This document shows positions 8,774 to 18,004 of a stretch of 40,600 nt of DNA, in pieces. A program made the translations under genes and the position numbers. Source of the DNA: Romboutsia weinsteinii. Its GTDB lineage: Bacteria; Bacillota; Clostridia; Peptostreptococcales; Peptostreptococcaceae. Position 1 is the first letter of the stretch. The number at the start of each line of letters is the position of its first letter. The notes below the pieces were generated by a model. The model ran no database searches, was not told the DNA's origin, and worked only from the letters and a program-made list of their open reading frames with translations. The stretch is taken from assembly GCF_002250835.2 (NCBI RefSeq), contig NZ_NOJY02000028.1, positions 1 to 40,600 of the forward strand. Direction: 5' to 3'.

Positions 8774-9472
8774 TTATTTTCTATAACGCTTAAATCCTGG
8801 GTGCCTTCCTGTTACTCCATATCCTTTTCTCATTCCCACTAATCTATCTATATTATCTCTTGATATTTCTTTTTCCCCGCCTAATAAATGTGCTGTTAAA
8901 CTTATTTTTGCATATAATTCTAATGTTTCCATTCTATAGTAAGCCGTTATTAAATCAGATCCTACTGTTAGCGCTCCATGATTTGCTAATAATAGTACAT
9001 CATGCTCCTTTAAGTATGGTGCTATTGAATCTGGAACCTCATATGTAGATGGCGTTCCATATGGTGTTACTGGTATCGATCCTATTGCTACTACTGTCTC
9101 AATCATAGTGTATCTATCTAGATCTAATTGAGCTACAGCATATCCCGTAGCTGTTGGTGGATGTGCATGAACAACTGCCCCTACATCATCCCTTTCTTGG
9201 TAACATCTTAGATGCATCTTTATTTCTGATGAAGGTTTTGCACCATCTGGTCCATCAAGTATATCTCCATCTGCATTAATATGTACTAATTTTTCTGGTG
9301 TAATAAAGCTCTTACTAATACCTGTAGGTGTTGCTAAAAATGTCCCATCTTCTAGCTTTACACTTACATTACCATCATTTGCTGCAACCCATCCTAATTG
9401 CCACATTTTGTGACAAACATCACATATTTGTTCTCTTACTTCCATATATTCTAAAGTTTTTGTACATTCCAT
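8774..9472 (-). CDS. fucA: L-fuculose-1-phosphate aldolase
   Basis: Class II zinc aldolase that splits L-fuculose 1-phosphate into dihydroxyacetone phosphate and L-lactaldehyde. At 232 residues it is near E. coli FucA in length. Glu83 (SSEI), His102 and His104 (VHAHPP) and His165 (LLANHGAL) line up with the E. coli catalytic/zinc residues Glu73, His92, His94 and His155, a constant shift of ten. Phosphate-binding stretches ANDGNVS and TPTGISK are also present. GGGAGG lies upstream of the ATG, and the gene sits 30 bp after fucU. The lactaldehyde formed would be reduced by the fucO product nearby. Confidence 0.94.
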   Translation of the reverse strand: MECTKTLEYMEVREQICDVCHKMWQLGWVAANDGNVSVKLEDGTFLATPTGISKSFITPEKLVHINADGDILDGPDGAKPSSEIKMHLRCYQERDDVGAVVHAHPPTATGYAVAQLDLDRYTMIETVVAIGSIPVTPYGTPSTYEVPDSIAPYLKEHDVLLLANHGALTVGSDLITAYYRMETLELYAKISLTAHLLGGEKEISRDNIDRLVGMRKGYGVTGRHPGFKRYRK

Positions 9473-9502
9473 AGTCTTCTACCTCCCAAATTGTTAAATT
9501 TC

Positions 9503-9943
9503 TTATTCAACCACTACACCTTTTTGTAGTATCACATTTGCATATAATGCCTTTTCACCTGTTGCTACTATTGCATATGCTTTTTTTGCCTCATCATAAA
9601 AATCAAAACGTTCTATATTTGCTACTGTAGCGCCACCGCGGCTATCATACTTACTTACGATTTCTTTATATGTGTCCCATATAGGTGTTTCTACTGTGTC
9701 TCCTGGTACTACTTCCATTAAATTCACTGATTTTTCTACGTAAGTATCTAGCGGGAATATAGTTAATATTGCATCTAATAATTCTGGAACTCCATGTCCA
9801 TCACAACGAATCACAATACAATCTTTTCCCATACTTTCAGCTGGAAAGTTTCCATCCGATAATACTATTTGATCACTATGTCCCATTTCGCATAACACCT
9901 TTAATAATTCAGGTGATAATATTTGTGGTATTCCTTTTAGCAT
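9503..9943 (-). CDS. fucU: L-fucose mutarotase
   Basis: Member of the RbsD/FucU family, interconverting the alpha and beta anomers of L-fucose so that the isomerase is fed. It has 146 residues. The characteristic N-terminus MLKGIPQILSPELLKVL is followed by GHSD, with His22 and Asp24 at the active site, then LSDGNFP. The C-terminal YANVILQKGVV is also typical. The gene overlaps the 3' end of fucK by seven bases and has GGGAGG inside that gene, so the two are translationally coupled. It is a small soluble protein that usually forms a ring-shaped oligomer in this family. Confidence 0.93.
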   Translation of the reverse strand: MLKGIPQILSPELLKVLCEMGHSDQIVLSDGNFPAESMGKDCIVIRCDGHGVPELLDAILTIFPLDTYVEKSVNLMEVVPGDTVETPIWDTYKEIVSKYDSRGGATVANIERFDFYDEAKKAYAIVATGEKALYANVILQKGVVVE

Positions 9944-11439
9944 GTTACTACCTCCCTAGATTTAATTAAATCCTTAAATCTTTCGTACGCATCTTCCCAA
10001 AGTACTGTATCTTTTGGAGAATACATATATATATCTTGAGAGTTCTCAATAATCTTACGAGCTTCTTTCAGACTTTTAATTTCATTTGTGGCCATTAATT
10101 GGATTGCAATATTACCTAATACCGTAGCTTCTATAGGACCAGCAGATACCTCAATCTGACATGCATTTGCTGTCATTTGGCAAAGTAATTTGCTTTGTAT
10201 TCCACCGCCAAGCATATACATCTTGTCATACGTTTTTCCTGTGCAATCTTTTATCTCTTCTAAAGAATAACGATACTTCATTGCTAAACTTTCATTAATA
10301 CACCTAACAATTTCTGCTTTATTTGCTGGTACTTTTTGGCCAGTTTTTAAGCAGTATTCTTGAATCCTTTTAGGTATATTACCTGCTGGTACAAATACTG
10401 GATCATCTGGATCTATAAAAGATTGGAAAGGTTGTGCATTTTGAGCCATTCCTTCTAGTTCCCCAAAGCTATAATCTATACCTTCTCTTATCCACTGCCT
10501 TCTACTCTCTTGTATTAGCCATAATCCAATAATATTTTTTAAAAATGATGATTTGTCATCATAGGATCCCTCATTGGTAATATTGTAATTACTCGATTTT
10601 TCATTAATAATTGGTTCATTAAGTTCAGTCCCAAGTAATGACCATGTTCCACAACTTAAAAATACAAAATCATCATCTTGTGTAGGTACAGAAACAAGCG
10701 CACTTTGTGTATCATGACCTGATACAGCTATAACATCACACATATCTATTTTAAGCTCTTCGCTTATATCTTCTGATATTTTTCCAATTATAGTTCCACT
10801 TGGTACTATTTCTGTAAATAGATTTTTGGGTAAATCAAGCAATTCAATTACTTTATTAGACCAAGTTCTGTTTTTTGCATCGAATAACTGACTTGTAGAT
10901 GCTATAGATTTTTCAGTTACTTTTCTTCCAGTTAAAAAGTAATTAAATAAATCCGGCATTAGAAGCATCACATCTGCTCTTTCAAGCAGATATGGCCTCT
11001 TCTCTTTTAATGATAATAACTGAAATGCAGTATTTATCTCCATAAACTGATTACCAGTTATATCATAAAACTCATCCTTAGATATTTTTTCAAAACTCTT
11101 TTCTATCATTCCTGATGTTCTTCCATCTCTATAATGAATAGGATTTTCAAGTAACTGACCATATTCATCTAAAAGAGCAAAATCAACACCCCATGTATCG
11201 ATACCTATACTATCAATTTTTCCATAAGGCTTTGACTTTATTAAACTTTGCTTAATCTCAAAGAATAGTCTAAGTACATCCCAATACATTGTTCCACCTA
11301 AAATAACTGGATCATTGGAAAATCTATGTATTTCCTCGATATGTATTGTATCGCCATTGAAAGTACCAAGCATCGCTCTTCCACTAGATGCTCCAAAGTC
11401 AAAAGCCAAAACTTTTTTATCTATTTTATTTATATTCAT
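9937..11439 (-). CDS. fucK: L-fuculokinase (FGGY family)
   Basis: Sugar kinase of the FGGY family that phosphorylates L-fuculose at O1. At 500 residues it has the two actin-like domains: AFDFGASSGRAML at residues 12-24, GIDTWGVDFALLD at about 79-91, catalytic Asp243 within SGHDTQSA, and the C-terminal ATP site MLGGGIQSKLLCQM. By sequence it resembles rhamnulokinases more than enteric FucK, so identification as fuculokinase rests on its place between fucI and fucU. It begins 14 bp after fucI. It may act on L-rhamnulose as well, which is inference. Confidence 0.88.
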   Translation of the reverse strand: MNINKIDKKVLAFDFGASSGRAMLGTFNGDTIHIEEIHRFSNDPVILGGTMYWDVLRLFFEIKQSLIKSKPYGKIDSIGIDTWGVDFALLDEYGQLLENPIHYRDGRTSGMIEKSFEKISKDEFYDITGNQFMEINTAFQLLSLKEKRPYLLERADVMLLMPDLFNYFLTGRKVTEKSIASTSQLFDAKNRTWSNKVIELLDLPKNLFTEIVPSGTIIGKISEDISEELKIDMCDVIAVSGHDTQSALVSVPTQDDDFVFLSCGTWSLLGTELNEPIINEKSSNYNITNEGSYDDKSSFLKNIIGLWLIQESRRQWIREGIDYSFGELEGMAQNAQPFQSFIDPDDPVFVPAGNIPKRIQEYCLKTGQKVPANKAEIVRCINESLAMKYRYSLEEIKDCTGKTYDKMYMLGGGIQSKLLCQMTANACQIEVSAGPIEATVLGNIAIQLMATNEIKSLKEARKIIENSQDIYMYSPKDTVLWEDAYERFKDLIKSREVVTC

Positions 11440-11453
11440 AATATCACCTACTG

Positions 11454-13247
11454 TTATTTGTACATTGGACCATAAGCTTCACAAGCTCTGTAATCTTGAC
11501 CTTCTTTGTCCATACCAAAAGCATTCCAAGCAGCTGGTCTAAATACGTTTTCCTCTTCTACATTGTGCATACTTACAGGTATTCTTAACATAGAGCATAA
11601 AGTAATTATATCTGCTCCAATATGACCATAACTTATCGCACCATGGTTAGCTCCCCAGTTATTCATTACATCGTAAGAAGATTTAAATGCACCTTCTCCT
11701 GTAAGTCTTGGTGCAAACCAAGTACAAGGCCAAGTATAATCTGTTCTCTTCCATAATTTATCAGATACTTCATCAGGAAGATTTACAGTATAACCTTCTA
11801 CTAATTGAACTACTGGACCTAATCCTTTTACAAGATTTAATCTTATCATAGTAACAGGCATTTCAGCTTCTGTTAAGAATCTTGAGGAGTATCCACCACC
11901 TTTGAAATACCCATTATTTGCAGGGTTCCAAGTAGTTGCTTTAAGTATATTTTCTTGGTCCTCTTCAGTTATATCATACCAAGCTTTCATTACTTTATTT
12001 CCATTTTGATCTTTAGCCTGACCGCAAGCATCAAGACAAGATGCCCCAGAATTTATTAGATGAATAAATCCATCAGATTCTTTTGCAACTCCCTCTAAAT
12101 CATATCCTGTAGCCTTTTTAACTGCATCTGGACTCCAGTAAGTACGAACATCTGAGAATATTTGAGGTGCATTTGTTAATAGCTTTCCAAATAGCATACT
12201 TATACCATTTAATACATCATTTTCAGTAGCTAATATATAAGGCTCTCTAGCACCATCCCAGTCAAACGAAGTATTAAGTAATGCTTCTGGGTAGTCACAA
12301 TTTGGGTAGAAGTCTGTCCATTGTCTTTGACCTTGGAAACCTGCAGCTATTGCATTATGACCCAATCTTTCTTCTTCACAACCTTCTGGTAAATTTTCAT
12401 TTCCATTCATTAAGTCTTTTATAATACACATCATTTTAACAACAAATTCCCAATCTTCATCTTTTTGATCTCTAGTTTTTTGAACACTTTCAGGATTAGT
12501 ATCAAATCCTTCTATACATTTTTCCTTAGTCCATTTTAAAGCTCTTTCAAATTCTTTCTTATCATATATTTCTTCACTCATTCTTCTTATTACTTCTGTT
12601 TCATCAACTGATTCTACTCTCATTCCTAAATACTCTTCTATAAATGCTGAGTCTATTATAGAACCACCAATTCCCATGCATATAGATCCTATTTGTAAAT
12701 AAGATTTACCTCTCATAGAAGCTGCTGCTACAGCTGATCTACCAAATCTTAATAGTTTTTCTTTAACATCTTCTGGTATTTCAGTTGCATCCGCATCTTG
12801 AACATCATGTCCATATATACCAAATGCAGGAAGTCCCTTTTGTGCATGAGTTGCTAAAACTGATGCAAGATAAACTGCACCCGGTCTTTCAGTTCCATTG
12901 AATCCCCATACCCCTTTTATAGTCATTGGATCCATATCCATTGTTTCTGAACCATAACACCAGCAAGGAGTAACAGTAAGTGTTATATCTACACCTTCTC
13001 TTCTAAACTTATCTGCACAAGCTGCTGATTCTGGTACTCTACCTATTGTAGTATCTGCTATTACGACTTTTACAGGTTCTCCATTGGAATACTTTAGATT
13101 TTCTTCGAATAATTTAGCTGCTGATTTTGCCATATTCATTGTTTGTTCTTCTAATGATCCTCTTACATCTAGTACTCCTCTTCTAGCATCTATTGTTGGT
13201 CTTATTCCTATTACTGGATATTCTCCTATCAATCTACTCTTTGCCAT
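11454..13247 (-). CDS. fucI: L-fucose isomerase
   Basis: Manganese-dependent ketol isomerase turning L-fucose into L-fuculose. At 597 residues it is full length. Glu342 (ATEND), Asp366 (IFSDVRTYW) and His535 (ANHGAI) match the E. coli metal ligands Glu337, Asp361 and His528. The C-terminus [11 protein letters not shown] is diagnostic. It is the first gene of the fucose operon; AGGGGGAAATT precedes the ATG. The enzyme family can also act on D-arabinose. Its promoter lies in the 173-bp divergent gap shared with the AraC regulator. Confidence 0.96.
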   Translation of the reverse strand: MAKSRLIGEYPVIGIRPTIDARRGVLDVRGSLEEQTMNMAKSAAKLFEENLKYSNGEPVKVVIADTTIGRVPESAACADKFRREGVDITLTVTPCWCYGSETMDMDPMTIKGVWGFNGTERPGAVYLASVLATHAQKGLPAFGIYGHDVQDADATEIPEDVKEKLLRFGRSAVAAASMRGKSYLQIGSICMGIGGSIIDSAFIEEYLGMRVESVDETEVIRRMSEEIYDKKEFERALKWTKEKCIEGFDTNPESVQKTRDQKDEDWEFVVKMMCIIKDLMNGNENLPEGCEEERLGHNAIAAGFQGQRQWTDFYPNCDYPEALLNTSFDWDGAREPYILATENDVLNGISMLFGKLLTNAPQIFSDVRTYWSPDAVKKATGYDLEGVAKESDGFIHLINSGASCLDACGQAKDQNGNKVMKAWYDITEEDQENILKATTWNPANNGYFKGGGYSSRFLTEAEMPVTMIRLNLVKGLGPVVQLVEGYTVNLPDEVSDKLWKRTDYTWPCTWFAPRLTGEGAFKSSYDVMNNWGANHGAISYGHIGADIITLCSMLRIPVSMHNVEEENVFRPAAWNAFGMDKEGQDYRACEAYGPMYK

Positions 13248-13336
13248 AATAATTTCCCCCTACTAAATTTATTATTTTATATGTATGTTTCTTGAATTCC
13301 TATTTCTTAACTTTCTAATTAAATTATAAACCTTCC

Positions 13337-13350
13337 AATAAACGTTTTCT
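13337..13350. promoter_or_regulatory. Possible cre (CcpA) site just downstream of the fucI -10 box
   Basis: AGAAAACGTTTATT on the minus strand shares the AAACGTTT core of catabolite-responsive elements but differs from consensus at several outer positions. Its place, immediately after the fucI -10 hexamer, would suit repression when preferred sugars are present. The match is weak and is offered as a candidate only. Confidence 0.3.
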
Positions 13351-13353
13351 CGT

Positions 13354-13390
13354 GTTATAATAGTCAGAAAATATAATAATATTCACTTTT
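13354..13390 (-). promoter_or_regulatory. fucI promoter with presumed AraC-regulator site
   Basis: On the minus strand the site AAAAGTGAATATTATTATAT plus a final T (13370-13390) is followed after 10 bp by TATAAC (13354-13359), taken as the -10 box. There is no convincing -35 hexamer, as expected for an AraC-activated promoter whose activator covers that region. The same site, with one base changed, precedes fucO. On the plus strand the same DNA lies about 30 bp before the regulator's own start, so it may also autoregulate. Confidence 0.65.
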
Positions 13391-13420
13391 TTATATAAAC
13401 CAAAAGGGGGATTTAATATT

Positions 13421-14290
13421 ATGAAGTATTTTGATTACAAAGAAAATAAACAGCATGGTACATTTGACTTTCCAATAGAATTTTATCATGTTACTCCAAG
13501 CCACCCTAGATATAATATGCCATACCATTGGCACACTGAGTGTGAGATTATTAGAATCTTAGAAGGAGAATTCTTATTGTCAATCAATGAAGAAAAAATT
13601 ACAGCTAGAAAAAATGATTTAATCTTTATTCATGACGGAATTTTTCATGGTGGCATACCTAAAAATTGTATTTATGAGTGTATTGTATTTGATATGAAAT
13701 TACTTCTAAAGCAAAACCATGCCTGTACTAAACAAATACAAGATATCGTAAACAAAAATAAAGTAATTCGTCATATACTTCCCACTAATATTGGCGATCT
13801 AAAAGTATGTTGCAATTATTTATTTGAATCTATGAAATCAAAGAAAACCGGATATGAATTTATCACCCAAGGCTCTCTGTATCATTTATTAGGCATAATA
13901 TTAGAACATGAATTGTACATAAGAAATTCAAAATTTACTAAAAAGACTGAACAGAGAATCTTACAGTTTAAAAAAGTGCTCTCTTTAATTGAAACCGAAT
14001 ATTCTAATCCAATTTCCCTTGAAGATTTATCCAAGGCTGCAGGTATGACTCCAAAGTATTTTTGTAGATTCTTTTTTGAAATGAGTAATAAAACTCCTAT
14101 AGAATATTTAAACTTTTATCGTATAGAAAGTGCTTGTGATCAACTGATAACAACTGATTTACCAGTCACTGAAATCGCTTTAAATTGTGGATTTAATGAT
14201 CTAAGTTATTTCATCAAAACCTTTAAAAAACATAAGGGCATAACACCAAAGCAATACCTGAAATCTTTACTGTATAACACAAATCAATAA
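13421..14290 (+). CDS. AraC-family regulator, presumed activator of the fucose genes
   Basis: A 289-residue transcription factor. The N-terminal half is a cupin-like sugar-sensing domain (MPYHWHTECEIIRILEGEF, then FIHDGIFHGG). The C-terminal 100 residues form the two-helix-turn-helix AraC domain: ISLEDLSKAAGMTPKYFCR and VTEIALNCGFNDLSYFIK, followed by HKGITPKQYL. AAAGGGGGA precedes the ATG. It is divergent from fucI and convergent with fucO, placing it inside the fucose cluster. The shared 21-bp site before fucI and fucO is its likely target. The inducer, L-fucose or an intermediate, is inferred. Confidence 0.9.
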   Translation: MKYFDYKENKQHGTFDFPIEFYHVTPSHPRYNMPYHWHTECEIIRILEGEFLLSINEEKITARKNDLIFIHDGIFHGGIPKNCIYECIVFDMKLLLKQNHACTKQIQDIVNKNKVIRHILPTNIGDLKVCCNYLFESMKSKKTGYEFITQGSLYHLLGIILEHELYIRNSKFTKKTEQRILQFKKVLSLIETEYSNPISLEDLSKAAGMTPKYFCRFFFEMSNKTPIEYLNFYRIESACDQLITTDLPVTEIALNCGFNDLSYFIKTFKKHKGITPKQYLKSLLYNTNQ

Positions 14291-14361
14291 ATTTTATTGA
14301 CAACATCATAAATAGTTCACAAATCAGGTTTATTAGTAATAACTAAATCAGATATAAAAAA

Positions 14362-14400
14362 GAGCTACAACAAATCTTAATCAGATTTATCTTGTAGCTC
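14362..14400 (-). terminator. Terminator of fucO
   Basis: Stem GAGCTACAA with TTGTAGCTC and an inner AAATCT/AGATTT pairing. On the minus strand it is followed by CTCTTTTTTATA, a good T-run. On the plus strand the tail is poorer, but it may also end the regulator message. Confidence 0.85.
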
Positions 14401-14414
14401 CTATTGCTTATTTA

Positions 14415-15587
14415 TTATTTTGAGTATTCACACTCTACTTGCATTAAAGATTCATATAATTTAACTATATCTTCAACACATGTTTCCTTTGGATTACCTG
14501 CTCTACATGCATCTGCATATGCCGATTCTGATAAGAATTTAATATCTTTTTCCTTTACTATTTCTCTTAAATCAGCTGGAATACCAACATCACTAGAAAG
14601 CTTTTTAACTGCATCAACAGCTGCTTTTCTATATTCTTCAACACTCATACTCTCTATACCTTCAACACCCATTGCCGATGCTATGTATTTATACTTATCT
14701 CCAGTTTGTTCTGCATTGTATTCCATAACAGTTGGAAGTATTATTGCATTAGCTATTCCATGTGGTGTATCGTATACTGCTCCTAAAGGATGTGCCATTG
14801 AATGAACTATACCAAGTCCTACATTTGAGAATCCCATTCCAGCTATGTATTGACCTAACGCCATACCTTCTCTACCCTCTGGAGTATTTTCTACTGCTCC
14901 TCTTAAATTCTTAGCTATTAACTCTATAGCTTTTAAATGGAACATATCAGTCATACCCCAAGCTGCTGCTGTTGTAAAACCTTCTATCGCGTGCGTTAAC
15001 GCATCCATTCCAGTTGCTGCCGTAAGACCTTTCGGCATACTTGCCATCATCTCTGGATCTATCACTGCTACTACAGGTATATCGTGTGTGTCTACACATA
15101 CAAATTTTCTATTTTTCTCAACATCTGTAATGACATAGTTTATTGTAACTTCTGCTGCTGTACCTGCTGTAGTTGGTACAGCTATTATCGGCACACATTT
15201 ATTTTTTGTTGGAGCTACCCCTTCTAAACTTCTTACATCTTCGAATTCAGGATTATTTATAATGATACCTACCGCTTTAGCAGTATCCATAGATGATCCT
15301 CCACCTATAGCAATTATATAATCTGCACCAGATGCTTTATAAGCTGCTACACCAGTCTGTACATTTTCTATAGTTGGGTTTGCTTTAATATTAGAATATA
15401 ACTCATATTTAAGCCCAGCTTCCTCTAATATAGAAGTAACCTTACTTGTAACCCCAAATTTAACTAAATCTGGATCAGAGCATAAAAACGCTTTCTTGAA
15501 GCCTCTAGTAATGACCTCTGTTGCTATTTCTTTTATTGCACCCGCTCCGTGATATGAAGTTTCATTTAACACTATTCTATTTACCAT
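14415..15587 (-). CDS. fucO: L-lactaldehyde reductase / 1,2-propanediol oxidoreductase
   Basis: Group III iron-dependent alcohol dehydrogenase that reduces L-lactaldehyde from the aldolase to L-1,2-propanediol with NADH, regenerating NAD+ under anaerobic growth. It has 390 residues. NAD-binding GGGSSMDTAKA is at 95-105. Iron ligands Asp195 and His199 (GMDALTHA), His262 (GIVHSMAHP) and His276 (YDTPHG) match E. coli FucO Asp196, His200, His263 and His277. It is transcribed alone from a promoter with the same activator site as fucI. No propanediol dehydratase or microcompartment gene is in the window, so propanediol is probably excreted or handled elsewhere. Confidence 0.93.
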   Translation of the reverse strand: MVNRIVLNETSYHGAGAIKEIATEVITRGFKKAFLCSDPDLVKFGVTSKVTSILEEAGLKYELYSNIKANPTIENVQTGVAAYKASGADYIIAIGGGSSMDTAKAVGIIINNPEFEDVRSLEGVAPTKNKCVPIIAVPTTAGTAAEVTINYVITDVEKNRKFVCVDTHDIPVVAVIDPEMMASMPKGLTAATGMDALTHAIEGFTTAAAWGMTDMFHLKAIELIAKNLRGAVENTPEGREGMALGQYIAGMGFSNVGLGIVHSMAHPLGAVYDTPHGIANAIILPTVMEYNAEQTGDKYKYIASAMGVEGIESMSVEEYRKAAVDAVKKLSSDVGIPADLREIVKEKDIKFLSESAYADACRAGNPKETCVEDIVKLYESLMQVECEYSK

Positions 15588-15660
15588 AATAATCTCCCCC
15601 TTTGTTATCTTAATAACATTATATTTATAATTGTAGTTTTATTGAGATTATTTTTCTATG

Positions 15661-15696
15661 AATATAGTAGCATTAAATATAACAATATTCACTTTT
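15661..15696 (-). promoter_or_regulatory. fucO promoter with presumed AraC-regulator site
   Basis: On the minus strand AAAAGTGAATATTGTTATAT plus a final T (15676-15696) is followed after 9 bp by TATATT (15661-15666). It differs from the fucI site at one of 21 positions, and the distance to the -10 differs by one base. No good -35 box is seen. The leader of about 75 bases to the ATG shows nothing else recognisable. Confidence 0.65.
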
Positions 15697-15794
15697 CCTA
15701 TGTTTCTATATTTCCTTAAACTGTCTATATATAATCTTCATATTAAATATAATTGAAATCTGATAAATAAAATTTGATATTTTGTATGACAATA

Positions 15795-15842
15795 AAGAAA
15801 TATCCCTCATGAATATGTATACTATCTGTAGGAATATTTCCT
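15795..15842 (-). terminator. Probable terminator of the orphan kinase gene
   Basis: Arms GAAATATCCCT and AGGAATATTTC pair with one mismatch around a loop of about 22 bases. On the minus strand a T-rich tail (TTTCTTTATTG) follows. It is directly after the kinase stop. The long loop makes it weaker than the other terminators here. Confidence 0.55.
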
Positions 15843-15850
15843 TATTAATA

Positions 15851-17767
15851 TTAATATATATCAGAGAACGCTATTTTTGTATTTTCAGTAATCTCTTCTA
15901 TATATAACTTAGTAGATTCTGTATTTTCATCTATTATCATAATTGGTATATCTACTGTAAAAGTTGTACCTATATTTATTTCAGAATCTATATTTATACT
16001 TCCATTATGTAAATTTACAAATGATTGCACTATAGACAATCCTATTCCGCTACCTTCATTTTTTCTTGTCATTGTATTATCTAATTGGACAAATCTATCA
16101 AATATCTTTTCAATATATTTTTCCTCGATCCCTATACCATCGTCTGATACAGTAAACCTTAAGCTATTATTTATTCTTGATACGTTAACATTTATTAATC
16201 CACTATCTTTTGAAAACTTAATGGCATTTGACACTAAATTAAGAACTATTCTTTCTATTTTATCACTATCAACTGCCATAATAATATCTTCATCAGTAGT
16301 ATCAAATATAATTTCTAAATCCTTTGCCTTCACGTATGGTATTACAGATGAAACTATATTCTCTATAAACTCCACAATATTTATATTTCTCAAGTTTAAA
16401 TTCATATTTCCTGATTCAAATTTATCTACATCAATTACATTATTTATTAACCTAAGCAGTCGGTTGCAATTGATATCTATAAGATCGTAGTTATTACTGT
16501 CTAATAGATATTTCTCATCTTTATGATTTGATTTTACTAGCTGGATTACAGACATAATTACTGTAATAGGAGTTCTTAGTTCATGTGTTATATTTGATAT
16601 AAAGTATGACTTTAATCTATTTGCTTCATTAGATTCTTTTATTGCTTTTACAAGCATTTTTTCATATTTAATTCTATAATTAACATAGAATATTAATGCA
16701 ATAATTATCCCTATTAATCCTATAAAAAACACAATTATACAGAAAACCAAAACCCTATGCTTACTTATAAAATCCAATGGGTCATTAACAATTATAGATC
16801 CTTTAGGTATATTACTTCTTTTAATATTGAATTTTTTCATCTCATTATAATCAAAAATATACTTATTTACTTCATCTTTCCCTACGTATACTTTTTTAGA
16901 CTTATCCCCTAATAAAATAGATTTTACGATTTCTCCTGCTTTTTTTCCTTGGTGATAATGACTAATGACTTTCCCACCTATACTGCCATGATCTATTCCA
17001 TATCCTAAAGTACTATATATAGGTAAATTATTTGTAGTCTCTTTTATTAAACTAGTTGACTCTTGATGGCTTAAGTATCCATCCTTAAAATTACTAGGAT
17101 AGTATATGAGAATTGCATCATCATAATCTAGAACAGATAATCGTTTCTTAAATTCATCAATTGTCATATCTTCCGTTATAATTTTATTAATATTTATGTT
17201 TTCATCAAGTGCTTCTAAAACGTTATCTAATTCCCTCTCATTACTACTTATAATAGAGATATTTTTTATATTTTTATGGAGCGTAGTAATTAATTTTATA
17301 TTAGACTCTAAAGACTCTACCTCTTCTACTCCTGAAACCATATCGTAAGTAAATGCCTCTTTTATAATCTCTACATCCTCTACTGCAAAAAATACAATAG
17401 GAATATCTTTAAATAAATCATCTCTATATTTCGTAGCAAACTCTAGCGCTTCATCATCACCCACAATAATAGCCTCAAACTTTTTATAATTATTTAAGTT
17501 ATATTTCAATAAGTTATAAAAATCCTCCTCATTATCATCATTACCTATTATTTTTGAATCCATATACTCAACTTGTAGATTAATATCTTCTTCAATTCCA
17601 TCTAATAAACCACTAACTTGGTCATCAAAACTAATAAAATTTGGATTATAAGAACTTATAAATAATATATCATTCTTTTCTAACGAATATATTTCCCATA
17701 CATTCCCCAATATTAATAAAAATAAAATCACTATAAAAATATATATTTTATCTGCACATTTATTCAT
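15851..17767 (-). CDS. Membrane histidine kinase with ABC-substrate-binding-like sensor domain
   Basis: A 638-residue sensor kinase. A membrane segment at about 8-24 is followed by an extracytoplasmic region (about 30-330) built like the 'ABC transporter substrate-binding' sensor family: ILFISSYNPNFISFDDQ, FEAIIVGDDEALEFA, IPIVFFAVED and an internal repeat of that two-lobed pattern. A second membrane segment lies at 339-363. The kinase part has the phospho-acceptor His395 (NITHELRTPITV), N box LVSNAIKFSKD, G1 VSDDGIGIEEKYI and G2 GSGIGLSIVQSF. No response regulator is adjacent, so the partner and stimulus are unknown; a small ligand bound outside the cell is likely. It sits alone after the fucose genes. 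Confidence 0.85.
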   Translation of the reverse strand: MNKCADKIYIFIVILFLLILGNVWEIYSLEKNDILFISSYNPNFISFDDQVSGLLDGIEEDINLQVEYMDSKIIGNDDNEEDFYNLLKYNLNNYKKFEAIIVGDDEALEFATKYRDDLFKDIPIVFFAVEDVEIIKEAFTYDMVSGVEEVESLESNIKLITTLHKNIKNISIISSNERELDNVLEALDENININKIITEDMTIDEFKKRLSVLDYDDAILIYYPSNFKDGYLSHQESTSLIKETTNNLPIYSTLGYGIDHGSIGGKVISHYHQGKKAGEIVKSILLGDKSKKVYVGKDEVNKYIFDYNEMKKFNIKRSNIPKGSIIVNDPLDFISKHRVLVFCIIVFFIGLIGIIIALIFYVNYRIKYEKMLVKAIKESNEANRLKSYFISNITHELRTPITVIMSVIQLVKSNHKDEKYLLDSNNYDLIDINCNRLLRLINNVIDVDKFESGNMNLNLRNINIVEFIENIVSSVIPYVKAKDLEIIFDTTDEDIIMAVDSDKIERIVLNLVSNAIKFSKDSGLINVNVSRINNSLRFTVSDDGIGIEEKYIEKIFDRFVQLDNTMTRKNEGSGIGLSIVQSFVNLHNGSINIDSEINIGTTFTVDIPIMIIDENTESTKLYIEEITENTKIAFSDIY

Positions 17768-17946
17768 GATTCTCCCCTTATGAAAATATTAACAAAACTA
17801 CACTAATTATTTTATAATAACAAAAAATAGAATATATTTTAATATAAATATACTTATTTCATTAATTATTTTCTTTTATGATTCGACAATATTGTAGTTC
17901 TAATAGAGATTGGAACTATGATAAAAGTAACATTAATCACTACATA

Positions 17947-17992
17947 AAAAACGCTAAGTTCAGATTTTATACTTCTGAACTTAGCGCTTTTT
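17947..17992 (-). terminator. Terminator of the GntR/ABC operon
   Basis: Stem GCTAAGTTCAGA with TCTGAACTTAGC and a nine-base loop, flanked by AAAAA and TTTTT so it could work both ways. It lies 13 bp past the permease stop. Upstream on the plus side (17768-17940) only the leader of the kinase gene is seen; it includes a short TAGTTC/GAACTA inverted repeat at 17895-17918. Confidence 0.9.
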
Positions 17993-18004
17993 GATATATC
18001 TTAT

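Noticed and set aside
14404..14805. 133-codon open frame on plus opposite fucO
   Set aside because: Antisense to fucO, whose metal ligands are all present; no start signal.
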